NCBI GenBank assembly: GCA_011037195.1
Contig: JAAEAF010001077.1
Coordinates: 124,001 to 188,000, forward strand
Reading direction: 5' to 3'
DNA: 64,000 nucleotides
Origin: Triatoma infestans
Taxonomy: Eukaryota; Arthropoda; Insecta; Hemiptera; Reduviidae
Part shown: piece after piece, positions 47,447 to 60,079 of the stretch
Layout: the number at the start of each line of letters is the position of its first letter
Position numbering within the stretch: position 1 is the first letter of the stretch
Translations under genes and position numbers: made by a program
Notes under the pieces: model-generated
Database searches by the model: none
What the model saw: only the letters and a program-made list of their open reading frames with translations
What the model was told of the DNA's origin: nothing

Positions 47447-48549
47447 GAACGGAGATTCTGGAGAGGGTGCCTTTGCACCCGCGACAGCATGCATACCGAG
47501 CGGGAAGATCAACGGATACCGCTCTGTATGAGCTGACGAGTGCTATCCAGAAATCTCTAGATGTCAAGGAGACGGCCATCTGTGTCTTTCTTGACATAGC
47601 AGGGGCCTTTGACAACACCTCCCATGAGGCCGTCAGTAGGACCCTAATTAAAAGGGTGGTTGACGGCACCATGGTGAGGTGGGTGAATGAGATGTTGTCC
47701 ACACGAACAGTGGAGACGATGGTGGGCCAAGAAACCATTAGAGTCAGTACGACCAGGGGTTGTCCTCAAGGGGGGGTTTTGTCACCCCTAATATGGAGTT
47801 TGGTAGTAGACGAACTCCTCTGCAAACTGGCGGATCTCGACATCTCCTGTCAGGGGTATGCCGATGATATCGTCATAATTGCCAGGGGTAAGTTCGAGGA
47901 TACCCTCTGTGAAATACTACAGAGGGGTCTTGACATCACTAATAGATTTTCTGTGGGGTTGGGTATTAACCCAGCGAAAACCACGGTAGTTCCTTTTACA
48001 AGGCGCAGGGCTCTTCCACATCTGAAAAGTATCCAGTTAGCTGGAGTTGATCTAGAGTGGAAGAAGGAGGTCAAATATCTTGGGGTAACTCTGGATAGTA
48101 AGCTTCTGTGGAATAGGCATGTTGAAATAACTGCCAGTAAAGCTACTCGCGCTCTCATGGTGTGCAGGAGGGTGGCGGGCAAGTCCTGGGGATGCCCTCC
48201 TCGAATTCTTATTTGGATGTACACTATGATGGTGAGACCTATTATCACCTATGGCGCAGTAGCATGGTACAGCAGAGCAAAGCTCGAGAAGGTCAAGAAG
48301 ACTCTTGACAAAGTACGGCGCCTTGCGTGCCTATACACGACGGGAGCTATGAGGACGTGCCCTACAGCCGGGATTGAGGTTATTCTCAATCTCACACCGC
48401 TCCTAGCGGACCTAGTGGTGGAGCGAGCGGCGAAGGGAGCCCTCCTCAGAATCTCTAGGGAGGGCATGGGGGATGTGGGCTGGGGGGTGGGAGGCGAATG
48501 CCCCCTTCTGCAGGCTCCCTCCCCTGGGACTTTCCTAGAGATAGCATGA
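47419..48549 (+). pseudogene. LINE ORF2 part 3: reverse transcriptase core
   Basis: It contains HPRQHAYRAGRSTDTAL, FLDIAGAFDN, RGCPQGGVLSPLIW, the catalytic YADDIVI (codons at 47857-47877) and VKYLGVTLD. The thumb reads RRLACLYTTGAMRTCPT. The reading leaves frame in the G-rich run near 48470-48500. Confidence 0.93.
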
Positions 48550-49481
48550 CTAAGAAATATAGCTTCGTTAGGAATTTTTCTACGAAGCTAAGTACGAAAG
48601 GAGAGTGGAGCGATGGATCCGCCCTGGACAGTATTAGCAAGCATGCCATTAAGTGGTACACAGATGGGTCTAAGACCCTCGAAGGAACCGGGGCAGGGGT
48701 GTTTGGGCCTAGAATCAAACACTCAGAACCCATGGGTAAGTTTCCTAGCATCTTCCAGGCGGAAATCTACGCTATTGGAAGGTGCGCTCAGTTGAACCTT
48801 GATCGGGGATATCGGAATCAGGAGATTGTTATCCTATCCGACAGTCAGGCGGCCATTAAAGCACTGAGCTCTTACGTACTCAGTTCTAAAATGGTATGGG
48901 ATTGCCTAGGCAAACTTAATGAACTAGGCAGGAGCAATAAAGTTACCCTGCATTGGGTGCCGGGACATGTCGGCGTGGATGGTAATGAGGCAGCTGACGC
49001 CCTGGCAAAGGAAGGCGCTGTATCTCCTCTTATTGGGCCAGAGCCCTTTTGTGGAGTCAGTGACCAAGTATTTCTAGAAGAAATCAAGAAGGAGGAGGTG
49101 GTTAAAAGAGCTCGTCTCTGGAACACCATCCCGGGACTGAGGCAGGCCAAGGTCTGTCTGGGCGGTTATAACCAGGAAAGATCGAAAGCCTTCATCAGTC
49201 TGAGTAAGAATAGGATCCGTATTCTTACGGGATTCCTTACGGGGCATTGCAGACTCAGGGGGCACCTGAGAAAGCTTGGCCTAGTAGGTGACGGCATATG
49301 CAGATTCTGTGGAGAGGCGGAGGAAACTCCGATACACCTCCTCACGGACTGTGATGCCGTCATTCAAAGAAGATTTAGTAGTCTGGGCTGTTACCAGATA
49401 GGGGAGGAAGAAATACCTACCCTAGAACCTTCCAGGATCCTGAGATTTCTCAGGGAGTTAAACCTGGAGAGGGTGCTATAG
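48498..49481 (+). pseudogene. LINE ORF2 part 4: RNase H and CCHC knuckle
   Basis: The RNase H acidic residues are seen in WYTDGSK, FQAEIYAI, ILSDSQAA and VDGNEAADALA. A zinc knuckle follows (CRFCGEAEETPIHLLTDC: C-x2-C-x8-H-x4-C). It ends ELNLERVL before TAG. It degrades the RNA strand during reverse transcription. Confidence 0.92.
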
Positions 49482-49572
49482 ATGAGCTAGCTCATCTTAG
49501 GCACCAGGGGGGATACAATAGATCAAGAATGGTCGCGGTACAGAACCCTGAGGAAAAAAAAAAAAAAACAAA

Positions 49573-50175
49573 ACAATTCCTCCTACCATGGAGTAAGAGA
49601 AATTAAAAAACTGAGTAAGGCTGTGGCAGAGCCAGTCTGAGTGAGTAAATATGGTCATAGGCAAATCGTTCACTTACTCAATTCACTAATACACTCACTC
49701 ACTCACACTAACTTATATTACTAGACGAGATGATTGTTTCAAAATAAGTATTGCACCACCTTGAAATATCAGGTTGGCCAACCTAAACTCAACCCACCTA
49801 GTAAGATATTTCATGCTGTAATGCAACTTATTACACATAAAACTTATCAAACCTCTATCCGATTTCTACATTTTGTTCACATTTTTTTTTTTTTTTTTTT
49901 TTTTATTATCTAATCACTATATAGAAACAATGCAACCCTGATCATAAAAAATACACACTCGCACACGCATGTATATATATATATAATAAGGTGCTCAAAT
50001 TATTTTTGGTAGTGGTTACTAAATAATCAAAATAGTTGATATATTTATTAGACATTTCAATTCACATTAGTAATATATCTACAGATTCATTAAACTATAT
50101 ATTATAATTACTAACTATGTTTAACTAAGAAACCAGTAAAAACTAAAACTTTGCGATGTAAGGATAGGAAAAAAA
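49573..50175. other. 3' flank of the near-intact LINE
   Basis: CACTCACTC-type short repeats near 49690-49710, a poly(T) near 49882-49904 and an AT microsatellite near 49974-49983. Nothing coding. Confidence 0.6.
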
Positions 50176-50890
50176 ATCTGGTGTAAGACGCTCACATGAT
50201 TTTCTCTTACTGCAGTCCAATACAAATATATTAAGAGAAAGTAAAAATGGACAAATTTTCCCTAACGTAAATATGGAAATGATGAGATATGATATGTTAG
50301 TTAGCAGCCATTGTTGTAGGTAGTATTACCACTTTGAAATCTAGAAGATAGCGCCAATTGAGCATACCTCAATAATATTTGAAATGTAACAGCACAGGTT
50401 ACCCGGAAAACCTCTAAAACTAAGTTTTTCTAGAGAAACTTTTATATCTGTAGAGTTACCATTCCAAGTGTAAATAAAATCGATGGTGTACTTTTCCAGA
50501 GAAGTCCGATAAAAACTCAGGAACCTATTGTATTGAAGTCACAATAAATGCTGTTAATAATCTAGCGATTTGCAGAAACTGTTATAATATTTGCAGAACT
50601 AGCCACTGTACTGAAGAATGGCACTTTTGAAGAGGAAGGTTTAACCCGTAAAACCCATCAAAAATCAATTTTCCTAGAAAAATATATCAAGTAAAAGTGT
50701 TCAATATTAATGTATATATAGATAATGTACGAAGTTTAAAGAAAACTGGAACCATTTACGAGGAAATCGTGAGAAAGTGAAAAAATATTTTCCTACTCAC
50801 AGATCACAAATTATGTATATCTGGTGAAAAACTTCATTTTGAAAATTTGAGCACGATCACAGTACACTTCCTGTTACAGTAAAGGAAGCT
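50176..50890 (-). repeat. Dispersed repeat copy, diverged
   Basis: Start AATCTGGTGTAAGACGCTCA, then TTTTCTCTTACTGCAG; end CACTTCCTGTTACAG. Much more worn than the copies at 25-30 kb. Confidence 0.65.
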
Positions 50891-51399
50891 AAAAATCTGT
50901 AAAATGTTAAGTATGTGGAACTTTCGATTTCTGAACAGATTCGCTTATAATTGGACAAGTCAACCACAAAGCAAAAACGAAGTTTTTCTTTATCAATATT
51001 TCGGTCTTCACCAATTTCGCGTTTTTCTCCAACTTAATTTATATAGAAAAAGAGAAAAGTATTTGGAAGAGAGAAAAAAAAAAATTGTCAGTGAACAAAC
51101 TATAAAAAATAGGAAGATAGAGTAGACTGGATAGTTGTTAAAAACCGGAGACAAGCAGCTGAGCGTAAACCCTTTTATGTCTTCGTATACTAGCGGCTGT
51201 GGCCATTACACCCAATTGTAACAGCTGGATTTTAAAAACAAACTAAACTGGTGAAAACTAATAATCGCGTGCTTTCAATAACACTTTTATCGAACTGTGT
51301 GACCAAACATAGGCGCAACTACTTCCATTATCCATCCAATAACCACTCAAGATCTTCCATGATCCACTGTGCTCTAAGAAGCGAATATAATAGTTTTTG

Positions 51400-52830
51400 G
51401 CGAAAGATATGTTGCGTGTGTATTTTGTGAACAAAATTTTTCTAAAAACACTAAAACCGCAAATAGTACAAACATGAAATTTCGTTCAGGTATCAGATAT
51501 CGCAATCAACATGAAGGTTTCGATCAAAATTCTTCAACCGGAAGAATGAGTTTCGAAAACTGACTGGATATATATATACAACTTATTAGTTATATTTATT
51601 AGATTAATCAGCTGTAAAAATGCTAAAAATACGATCAGTTACTGGTCGAAGAGAACCAGATAAACAGACAGACATTATGAAAGTATTTGTAATACTGGAA
51701 ACGTAAATAAAAATCTGAATGCAATTAATAAAACTGTAATTGAAAAATTCCCGTGAAACTAGGAATTTTTATTGAACAAATAATTGTAGTTAATCATTAT
51801 TAAAGTAAGTGAGTTAGTAAAGTAATGCCTATTTTTTCCGGCGGGCTTAACGTCCAACTAACAAATTAGGTACGCGTGGACGTGGCTGAAGCACCTACTT
51901 TACTATTATATATGTTTTAAACGAATATAAAATTATGCCCGGGACTAGAACTGGGATCTCCCATTTACGCTCATAACCACTACACCAACACCCGCTCTCG
52001 TTAATCGTTCAAAGAAAAATCGTGGAAAACTAGAAATCACTCGGTCAAGTAGCACTTCCGGTCGCCGGATTTTAATTATCTAAATTTTGATACGATCTTA
52101 ACAGCAATAAGAGTTTTAGTATAAAAAAAAAATCTTACTGCTGTTATGATCATATTAAAATTTTTCAAAATTGACTATTCACCGGAAAAACATACTATAT
52201 GAAGTATTTTCCATTGTCGAACTGTAGAGGCTTCTAGGGCGAGAGAATCTATGGGCTCAGTTTATCACGATTTACTTGAAAATGGCCCTGAACAATTTTG
52301 TTTAAACACTGTATTCTAACTATATACATAAATATCTGTACTTTTATTTGAAACATTTTTCCAAGTTTTTTTTCTTTTGACAGTTCGTCAGGAGCTTTAT
52401 CAACGTTAGGCTTTCCGTTAAAAACTTACGGTTCTATTCTGTGTACAAAATATTAAGTTACGCTAGAATTCCAAATTTGAAGAAAATCAGAGAGATATTT
52501 CAAATGTAATTTGGATTGTTTTCAATGTTATTGGCGCTGTCTTCTGGACTGTTACAAAATTATTTCAAGTACTATGCCTTGGGTAGATAGACATATGCAA
52601 TCCTCAACACCTATATATTTATATTAGTGTAAAGGAAGGAGTAAAACCTAAGTCAAAAGAGAATTGGTCAATTTTATAATAAATGTTGTTAACTGTAATA
52701 GCACAAAGTTGCGTCTGTTTTTGACAGTTGTTAGGGGGGAAGCCTCAAAATAAGCATGTATTTCCGGTGAAAACTCAATTCCGAAAAATTCGACACGATC
52801 GCCCAATACTTCCTGTAATAAGGGAAATGT
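51400..52830. repeat. Worn dispersed-repeat sequence with an inserted SINE
   Basis: AACCGGAAGAATGAG near 51536, AGCACTTCCGGTCGCCGG near 52050 and the end TCCGGTGAAAACTC near 52765 mark fragments on both strands. SINE sequence at 51830-52012 splits them. Confidence 0.5.
51830..52012 (-). repeat. tRNA-derived SINE, second family
   Basis: The minus strand reads GTTGGTGTAGTGGTTATGAG (A box) and CCAGTTCTAGTCCCGGGC (B box region), then an unrelated body ending TTAAGCCCGCCGG. Confidence 0.72.
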
Positions 52831-53579
52831 TTTTATTAAAATCTGTGCAACATCTATTTTACGTTACAGATAACATAAATTATACATTAATAATATATTG
52901 AAAAAAAATCTATGAAAGTATGTTTGCGCAAAGTGGTGGACAATAAAGAGAAGAGGGTGTACGCGCGTGCGCAGGACTGTGTGAAGGGGCCACGGTCTCA
53001 GCCTTGGTCCCATTTCTGGCGCGAGCTGTCCTCCGCTATTCAATGACCAACAAGCCTAATTCACCTTCTAACATTCACCATCCAATCTATACATAAACAT
53101 ATCTCTCTCTATGTATTTATGTGTATATATAAGTATGTTCTCTGATGTACTAGTTAATGTAACCTAATTTACAATAAAAATAGCCCCCCAGAACCCCTCC
53201 TACTATTTCATTTGCCTAGCCTTTGATAAACACAAATATTTAAATTATTATTTTTCATTGAATATAATGTACATCATATCATTCACTAACAATACTGGAA
53301 TTTTTATTCAACGTTGATCTCAATATTAACTAGGAAGTAGAACATATTGAAATGTCGTAATGTCGGTAAATCTAATGTTATAGTAGATCACCCGCGCAAA
53401 ACCACCTAACGACAATTTAGCGGGGAAATATCTTCCAATTAAAAGTGACAGATAAAACAAGTATGTGTAAAAACTGAAACCAAAAATAACAAATTTGTAT
53501 TTCTGATTGATGGATTTTGATGGAATGCCTTGAGTAAGATCCCTTGACCCTAATCGGATTAACAAACTTTTTGTGATCT

Positions 53580-53617
<38 letters not shown>

Positions 53618-54629
53618 GCATGTGTTTCATCTTCAGGCCGAGATAACATCATCAGAAGCCATGTCAACAAGCCTTCTTCAAATCCTACAGGTCTTGTAAA
53701 TCCATTCTGCAAGTGCTTGATTCGTACTTAAGCTTCTTTTCAGCTAGGCAGGTTGGTCAACCGCAGAAGCTTGAATTTTAATTAGGAAATACCTCCCTCC
53801 CTCGCTAACAATATCAGGGAACAACTAATCGACCGTCTTAGCCAAACCATTTCCCGAGATATGGATATGGGGAAAAAAAAGAAGGTTTACACTCCATTGC
53901 AGGTTTACAAAGCCCAGCAAAGGTACTTTTGAGAAAGTCTCCAACTATGCACCACTGGATGGATAATTGTGGACGTCCTTTATGTCAAGGAGGTACACAA
54001 GACCGACGCAAAAGCCAGCCACTTGGACAGTCATTGCCTTTGGAGAAAACAAAACTTACGATCTTTCAAGCAGTGCAGACTCTAGGAATTCCTAAATCTT
54101 TGGGTTAAGATTGCATCATAGATTGGTTTAATCCGACGCCTCTTATCCATCCACACTTTGATAAGACTTCCAAATAGTATAATGTGGTGTAAATAGATGC
54201 TAGAGGTATAGAACGAAATGTCATACAAGTTGTGGGGGAACACATCCTCCTATTGAGCTTCCAGGACAGTTTATTGGGTTAAGTTATGGACCAAATAAAA
54301 GTTTTTCCATAACAAGTTGCTGGTCTAAGTTTAAGAACAATAGTAAGCTACTGGACAAAAAAGATTTCCATCATAGTCCATTAAACTGTGATTTCCCAGA
54401 ATGCTTTCCCTTTAAACTTTGTTGTGTACTGTAGAACAGAAAGAGGTGTGAATGTTTCACTCAGGATTGTTGTTGATCACTAATAATCTAAAATAATTTG
54501 TAATACAATAGGGTTTATAAAGAAGAAAAAATAAGTCCATGGATTTAATACCCATCCATATACGTCTTAGTTTATAAACATACTTTGATATTTTGTTAAT
54601 TTTGAGGCTCTGTGTTTCTATACATATTA
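52831..54629. other. Unassigned stretch before the mariner remnant
   Basis: A GC-richer patch at 52930-53060, an AC microsatellite at 53589-53617 and 53.75-54.45 kb of moderate GC without a recognised frame. The open frame over the AC run is not a gene. Confidence 0.45.
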
Positions 54630-55540
54630 TGGCCCCTTCAAAGATCAGTTCAAGTGTGAGTTTTTTTGAAAACCGTCTTACGATATATTAGTAACTTACA
54701 TCATACTAGAGAAAACAGTGAACAGCTGCAGAAACTACGCGTGCTCTATGTGAATTCGAAGGGGAAGGTGTTCTTGATCAGCGTACTGCCCGGCGTTGGT
54801 TTCAAAAATTTAATAGTGGCGATACGACCTTAGTCAGGGCGGCCATCGTGCGATGTTGATGAGGTCTTAGAGGAAGTTGTCGAATCAAATCCAATTACAA
54901 GTACTCATACATTTGCTGCAAAAGTGCAGTGTCTAAAGACACCGTTCCATACCATGGCAAAGGTGAAAAGGAGATGTAGGATAACGCTGCATGAACGAAC
55001 ATACACCTCAACAGGCCGCCAGAAGAATGGATAGTTGCAACTTCTCTTAAAAAAAAATGCATCTGAGAAATCTGACGCATCTGGCGAAATCCTGAGACAA
55101 GGTGGTCTATGATTGGATTGCGATCAAACGCCATTTCCGGTTGGTGCGAGAGGGCAAATTGGACAAAAAAAATCGATGATCTGGATCTATAAGCAGTAAT
55201 TCTCACGAATTCATTTCCGATGGACTTTTCCTCATGAATTCCGCGACCTTTATTACCAACAAATTTTGTAGTTCCGGTCGACCACATATCTCGCATCAGA
55301 AACAATTAAAAGAACTTGATGGCATTATACTTCTTTTATACTCACCTAATAGTCCAGACTTAGCCCCATCCGACTACCCATTGTTTCGTTCGGTCCATAC
55401 ACAATTTCTTTGCGGGAGAAAATTTAATAACTACGGCGCTAATGGCCAAGGCAGTCGATGCGGTGAATTGGAATGGATCCAACAGCTGGCAGAAAGATGG
55501 CTTACAACGGTCAACCACATCGGGCTATATCTGGGATTCC
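54630..55540 (+). pseudogene. Mariner-family transposase remnant
   Basis: Fragments in several frames: an N-terminal helix-turn-helix part (EGVLDQRTARRWFQKFNSGD), SNPITSTHTFAAKVQC, then GRPHISHQKQLKELDGI and YSPNSPDLAPSDYPLFRS, and finally LAERWLTTV. The order matches mariner transposases. Stops and frame changes show it is dead. Terminal repeats were not identified. Confidence 0.88.
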
Positions 55541-55639
55541 ATCCGTCGGGAGCATATCTGGGAGCATGCATGTTTTTTGTTATTCCTGACCGGTTTCGGA
55601 CTTTCATCCAAACTTATCAAAGCTATATTAAAGTTATCA

Positions 55640-55870
55640 AATTTGTGTAGAGAGGTGACTTCAACTTAATGTTTTCAATATGCATATCAACAAATGCAAT
55701 GGTAACGAAAACATTAAGCTGAAGTCAGCTATCTTCACGAATTTGATAGCTTAATTCTGACGATGGATGAAAGTCCGAAACCGGCCAGGAACAACAAAAA
55801 ACATGCACGCTATGATGGATAAAATCCCAAATGTTATCCAACAATGCGGACCCATCCACATATTCAACAT
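55640..55870 (+). repeat. Penelope-type terminal repeat with CTGACGA motif
   Basis: CTGACGA (55757-55763), a GGA-TCC hairpin, GAAACCGG, then AGGAACAACAAAAAAC and ATGGATAAAATCCC. Related pieces lie near 1430-1515, 10025-10110, 20230-20340 (minus) and 40308-40420. Confidence 0.65.
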
Positions 55871-56185
55871 CGGGCTATATTTTGCATTAAAAAAAAAAAT
55901 ACTTTTCATTGAAAAAGATCATTTGTGGAGGTGGGGGATATACACCCTATTAAATTGGTTCTCTCGCGTAAAACAATCATTGCATTAACTTGAAGAATAT
56001 CTGGGCATCAAGAGCAATCATGATGAAATATCATGTATAACTATGATGACGTAACACTTTTCTATTGAGAAATGTATTCAATATGATATATATATTTATT
56101 ATTGTATAAATACTGTCTAACAAAACATATATAAACACATCATAGAGAAACAGAGATGAATTTAGATTCTAAGTTAGAGAGCATT

Positions 56186-56217
<32 letters not shown>

Positions 56218-56965
56218 GATGAAGATATATATATATATGATGAAGGCCATGAATAGGACGAAACAAGAAGATTGTTTGGCTGTTGGACCTTCGGTGACGT
56301 AGAGGCTAAAAGCGTTTCAACACCGAATGAAGCAACATGCTTACTACACCGGCTATTCATATCATTTACAAAACTACAGCGCTTACATTCACTCTATCTC
56401 TCTATTAAATATACAAATGTTTCTTTAACAAAAAACAAACAAAAAACGGTGTGACGCTCAAATCACTATCTCTTACAATTCTTTTACAGTTCAAAATTAC
56501 AAATTGTCTTCAAACATCGATTATTTTTACAAAATATATTTGCTGTGTAGAAGGTAGTAGCGTGGTTAGGTGTAAGACCCGTGCAATATCCTGGAGTGGC
56601 ACTCCAGAGTAAAGCCTTAATAAACGACACCTCTTACCCAGACTCCTTGAAGAAAAACAATCAATTTCCCCAGAAAAATATTTCAGAGATATATGATGAG
56701 AGAATCTATATTTATGTAAAAGGCCTACATTGTTCAGATCAACACACAAACATACTGACCTCTTTCGCTAAAAACTATTTTTTGAAGCTCATTTCTTCAG
56801 AAATGTACTGTCGATATAATTGCAATAGTTCCGCTAAAAGCTATCAAAAACAATAAAATAAAACTAACCCACACGACTTGCTCTTACTGCAGTTTATTAC
56901 AATTACTTAATAACTGACTACAATTTTTAGGTCTGTAGATTTTGAGGTCCCTTGATTAAAAAAAA
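55871..56965. other. Unassigned stretch with microsatellites
   Basis: AC then AT runs at 56186-56240. Open frames here look like chance. A dispersed-repeat right end may begin near 56870. Confidence 0.45.
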
Positions 56966-57475
56966 ATCTTGTGTGAACAACACTCACACAACTTTCTCTT
57001 ACTCCAGTTCTCAAAATTATAACTGGCAAATTTTATAGTTAGTGTACCAAATTTAATAAAATTCGTCGAAAACTGAAAAAAAATTTCCAGTAAAAGCGCA
57101 TTTCCGATTTACTAATTTTCTTGAAACTCGGAATTTTGACCATCTATTTATTTCTAATTAATTTTGTTTGGATGATAGAATTGTATAAACAACTATGATA
57201 GCACTTTAGAGAAAAACATAACACCCCTCCCAACCTCCTCCATTTAAAGTGCCCTTAAATGAATTTTCCCAGAGAAATGTTTTAAATAAAAGTTTTAGAT
57301 CTTTGTATGTGTAGTTGATATAACAAGTTTGAAGAAAATCGTCGGAACTATTTTTGAAAAAACGCAAAAAAAAAAGAACAAGTGGTACTTCCGGTTGAGG
57401 AATTTTGACAGATAACGTACTGTCAGATGCCATGGTTTCAACTTTCTATGGTTTTTCGTTTCTGAGCTATGCTGT

Positions 57476-57518
<43 letters not shown>

Positions 57519-57643
57519 TTATTTGCTAAAAACCACTTTTTTGGACTCAGGGGATCTCAAAACGGATATTTCCGGTGAAAACTCGATATCGAAAATTTGA
57601 CACGATTACAATGCTTCCTCTTACTAGGAGTAAGAGAAAGTAA
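56966..57643 (-). repeat. Dispersed repeat, shortened copy
   Basis: Start AATCTTGTGTGAACAACACT, then ACTTTCTCTTACTCC; ACTTCCGG sites near 57097 and 57387; CA tract 57487-57516; end AGGAGTAAGAGAAAGTAAA. The two open frames across it are repeat. Confidence 0.8.
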
Positions 57644-57649
57644 ACATGT

Positions 57650-58250
57650 TTTTAGCGAATGCTCAAAACGAAAAATCTAGGGGAAGCTTGAATTTTATTT
57701 AAGTACGTTTATCAAATCTGATACTAGGGTTCTGGACAAAATCCTTAAACTGGAAGTGCGTCTTTATTTATTGTGTTTTTGTTTGTTTTCGATTTTCCCC
57801 GAAATTTTGGATCAAACGATTTTCATTAAATTTCGTATGTATTATCTAAACACACAAATACGTAATAGTTTTATTTAAAACGATTTTCTAGGGAAATTGA
57901 TTTTTTGGGTGGCGGAGTGGGGGGTGGTGTGAAGTAGGTGGGGTGAAGCAACAGAAGCTTCCCGCTGAAGTGCCACTTCAGTAGAGTTGATAGTTCTAGA
58001 AAATCTATTAACCGGAAGTCCAAAGTTGTCCAAATAGATCTCTGTTATTTAAACTTGAAAACTTGAATACTTACTACACAGAGTCAAATCTATAAAACTT
58101 TTATTTGGATCATTTTTTTCCGGAATATTGGATTTTTTAGGGTATTCAGGGAAGGGGGGGGCGGTTATTGCAGTTTTCAATTTAAAGAGCTGTTACAGAG
58201 TTATTTCAGGAATTGAGAACAGAGAGCGCGGTCAGATAAACAAATATAAT
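57650..58250 (+). repeat. Dispersed repeat fragment
   Basis: AAACTGGAAGTGCG at 57748 and AACCGGAAGTCC at 58010, with the usual TTTTATTT...ATTTTTTTCCGG neighbours. Both ends are missing. Confidence 0.6.
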
Positions 58251-58281
58251 CCCCCACCACCTTATTACGTAATGCTAGGCT

Positions 58282-58460
58282 ATTTTTTTTTTTTAATTTG
58301 AGGGCGTCAATGCCATTGCCACCCGGAGTGCGCTGGCGGTCTCCGGACAGTGAGATGCAGCGGCACCTAGGAAGGGAAAATCTAAGGGCATCACAGCTGT
58401 AGTCGAACCCGCGGCCTCCGCGAGGGAGTCCAGTGCGCTAGCCACTCAACCAACCCCCCC
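58282..58460 (-). repeat. tRNA-derived SINE, same family
   Basis: A box GGTTGAGTGGCTAGCGCACT and B box GCGGGTTCGACTA on the minus strand; a shorter body with CTGTCCGGAGACCG. Confidence 0.78.
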
Positions 58461-58961
58461 TTCCTTGCTAGCCTAATTAAACGTTTATGAATATTGGAAG
58501 TTAAAAGACTATTATAGTATGAGTGTTTCACACCAGATCTTTTTTTTTTCATTTTCGAATTAAGTTTTCGCCCTCTTGCAGTAATTAGAGAAAGATAAGA
58601 TAAAAAAGGAAAGATTTTAAGTATGAGAAGAGAATAAACAAGGAAAAAAAATTATCACCTCGTTGCATTAATATGACAAAATATACTTATTGCACATCAC
58701 CGCGCAATTTAATTTCAATATTTAATAGACATTCCTCCACCTGTCGTATTAGTATTTAAAAATTTTAAAACAATTTTTTATGTTTTAATAAATACATTTA
58801 TATTCGCAATTTATATTTGCAATTAAAAATAGCAAATTATACAATGGCTGTTTTAAATGACGTCAATACCGATTGTACTCAAATTATATGAATTTTCTTG
58901 CCCTCCCTTCAGAATATTTGTGTGACAGGTATTGTGGTTTAACGTTTACTATTCTTATCTA

Positions 58962-58962
<1 letters not shown>

Positions 58963-59002
<40 letters not shown>
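58963..59002. repeat. (AC)20 microsatellite
   Basis: A perfect dinucleotide run, not inside a dispersed-repeat copy but just before the one at 59055. Other AC runs: 53589-53617, 57487-57516, 60540-60566, 61047-61074 and 56186-56204. Confidence 0.95.
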
Positions 59003-59004
<2 letters not shown>

Positions 59005-59054
59005 TCGCTATGTACATCGGATTTTTTTTTTCCTAACAAGTGATGTTTTATTTT

Positions 59055-59570
59055 CTGTTGCTCTTAGTAACAGGAAGTATTGCTATCGTGTCAAATTTTC
59101 ACAGAAATGTATGTTGTGAGATCAGACATTAAATTATACTATGTGTGTGTATTAATATGAACAGCACATTTTAAAAACGCAAAATCGCAAAAAATTCAAC
59201 TTAACATTCCGTATTAGTATCAGCATGGTGACCCGACAGCAACTTATTTGTCAAAATTTCTCAACCGGAAGTACCACTTTACTGTGAATGGATTTTTCAA
59301 TTTTTTTACTTCTCTATCTCTCTCATGGTATGGGTGGGGGTCATGCTTTCCTGTAAAGGGCCATTACAATATATTTTACGATTCGGTCGTCTACAAAAAT
59401 ATTAATAAGTATGGTGAAAATTCCGAGTTAGAAGAAAATCGGTTTACCGGAAGTGTGACATTTATATTTCTGATGGAAATACCTTTATACATTTTCAGTT
59501 ATGTAAGTAGGTAAAAATGCGTTAAATCAAAATTATGGTTACTGCAGTAAGAGAAAGTCGTGTGAGTGTT
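59055..59570 (+). repeat. Dispersed repeat, shortened copy
   Basis: It starts GCTCTTAGTAACAGGAAGTA, has CAACCGGAAGTACC at 59263 and ACCGGAAGTGTG at 59446, and ends GCAGTAAGAGAAAGTCGTGT. Confidence 0.75.
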
Positions 59571-60079
59571 TTTTTTAAGTTGTAACACTTTCATATCATC
59601 ACTAAATATAATCTAATTTAAACAACCGGAAGTATGGTGGTTGAGATGGGGCGTAGCGTTGCTGATAGGTTTTTTGTTAATTCTATCCAGTCAGAATATA
59701 TATATATATAATAGATATATATATATATTATACATGTGTGTGTGTTGTGTGTGGTTTATTACGCAACTAAATTCACAAACACACAAACAAAACTATGGAG
59801 AGCTATTGGACTGTGGAGGAAGCGCGCCCGAGGGACCTTGAACCGTTCACCACTGTTTCACAACCCACCACCAGGATGTGTACATCCGAGAGAGACCCGA
59901 TCACGGCCTCGTCATCATCATCATCATTCCTATTGTCTAATAATTCTAGCTCCCCACTGTTCACATTCTTCTTCACTCATTTCTTATCGCCGTCCAGTTT
60001 TTCTATTAATTTATTGTTTTTAGTGATCATTTTATTTAGATTAAAAAAAAACTGATTGTGCACAATCTATGCAGTACTG
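59571..60079. other. Unassigned GC-richer patch
   Basis: TA and TG runs at 59697-59750, then a GC-richer stretch with a TCATCA run (59910-59928). Three overlapping open frames, none recognised, which argues against one real gene. Confidence 0.4.

Larger units (their letters stand above)
45806..49572 (+). mobile_element. Near-intact non-LTR retrotransposon (R1/LOA/Jockey-like, with RNase H)
   Basis: GC-richer than its surroundings. It carries an APE-type endonuclease, a reverse transcriptase, an RNase H and a CCHC knuckle, then a short 3' UTR (CACCAGGGGGGATACAATAG) and an A-rich tail near 49554-49572. Only one stop and two frame breaks separate the parts. No gag-like ORF1 is visible; the copy starts just before the endonuclease, so it may be 5'-truncated. 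I could not find a clear target-site duplication. Confidence 0.93.

Noticed and set aside
46730..48751. Several minus-strand frames over the LINE
   Set aside because: GC-rich coding DNA leaves antisense frames open; the sense strand has all catalytic motifs.
51941..52012. A true tRNA gene at the SINE head
   Set aside because: A- and B-box-like blocks are present but the B box is degenerate, the acceptor stem does not pair, and a SINE body follows. The heads at 18.3 and 58.4 kb are rejected for the same reasons.
53326..53712. 128-codon minus-strand open frame
   Set aside because: It crosses an AC microsatellite (CVCVC run) and has no family signal. The same applies to frames over CA runs at 26.2, 57.3 and 60.9 kb.
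59641..60055. Three overlapping frames in the GC-richer patch
   Set aside because: Low-complexity parts (TCATCA, TA and TG runs) and no coherent single frame.
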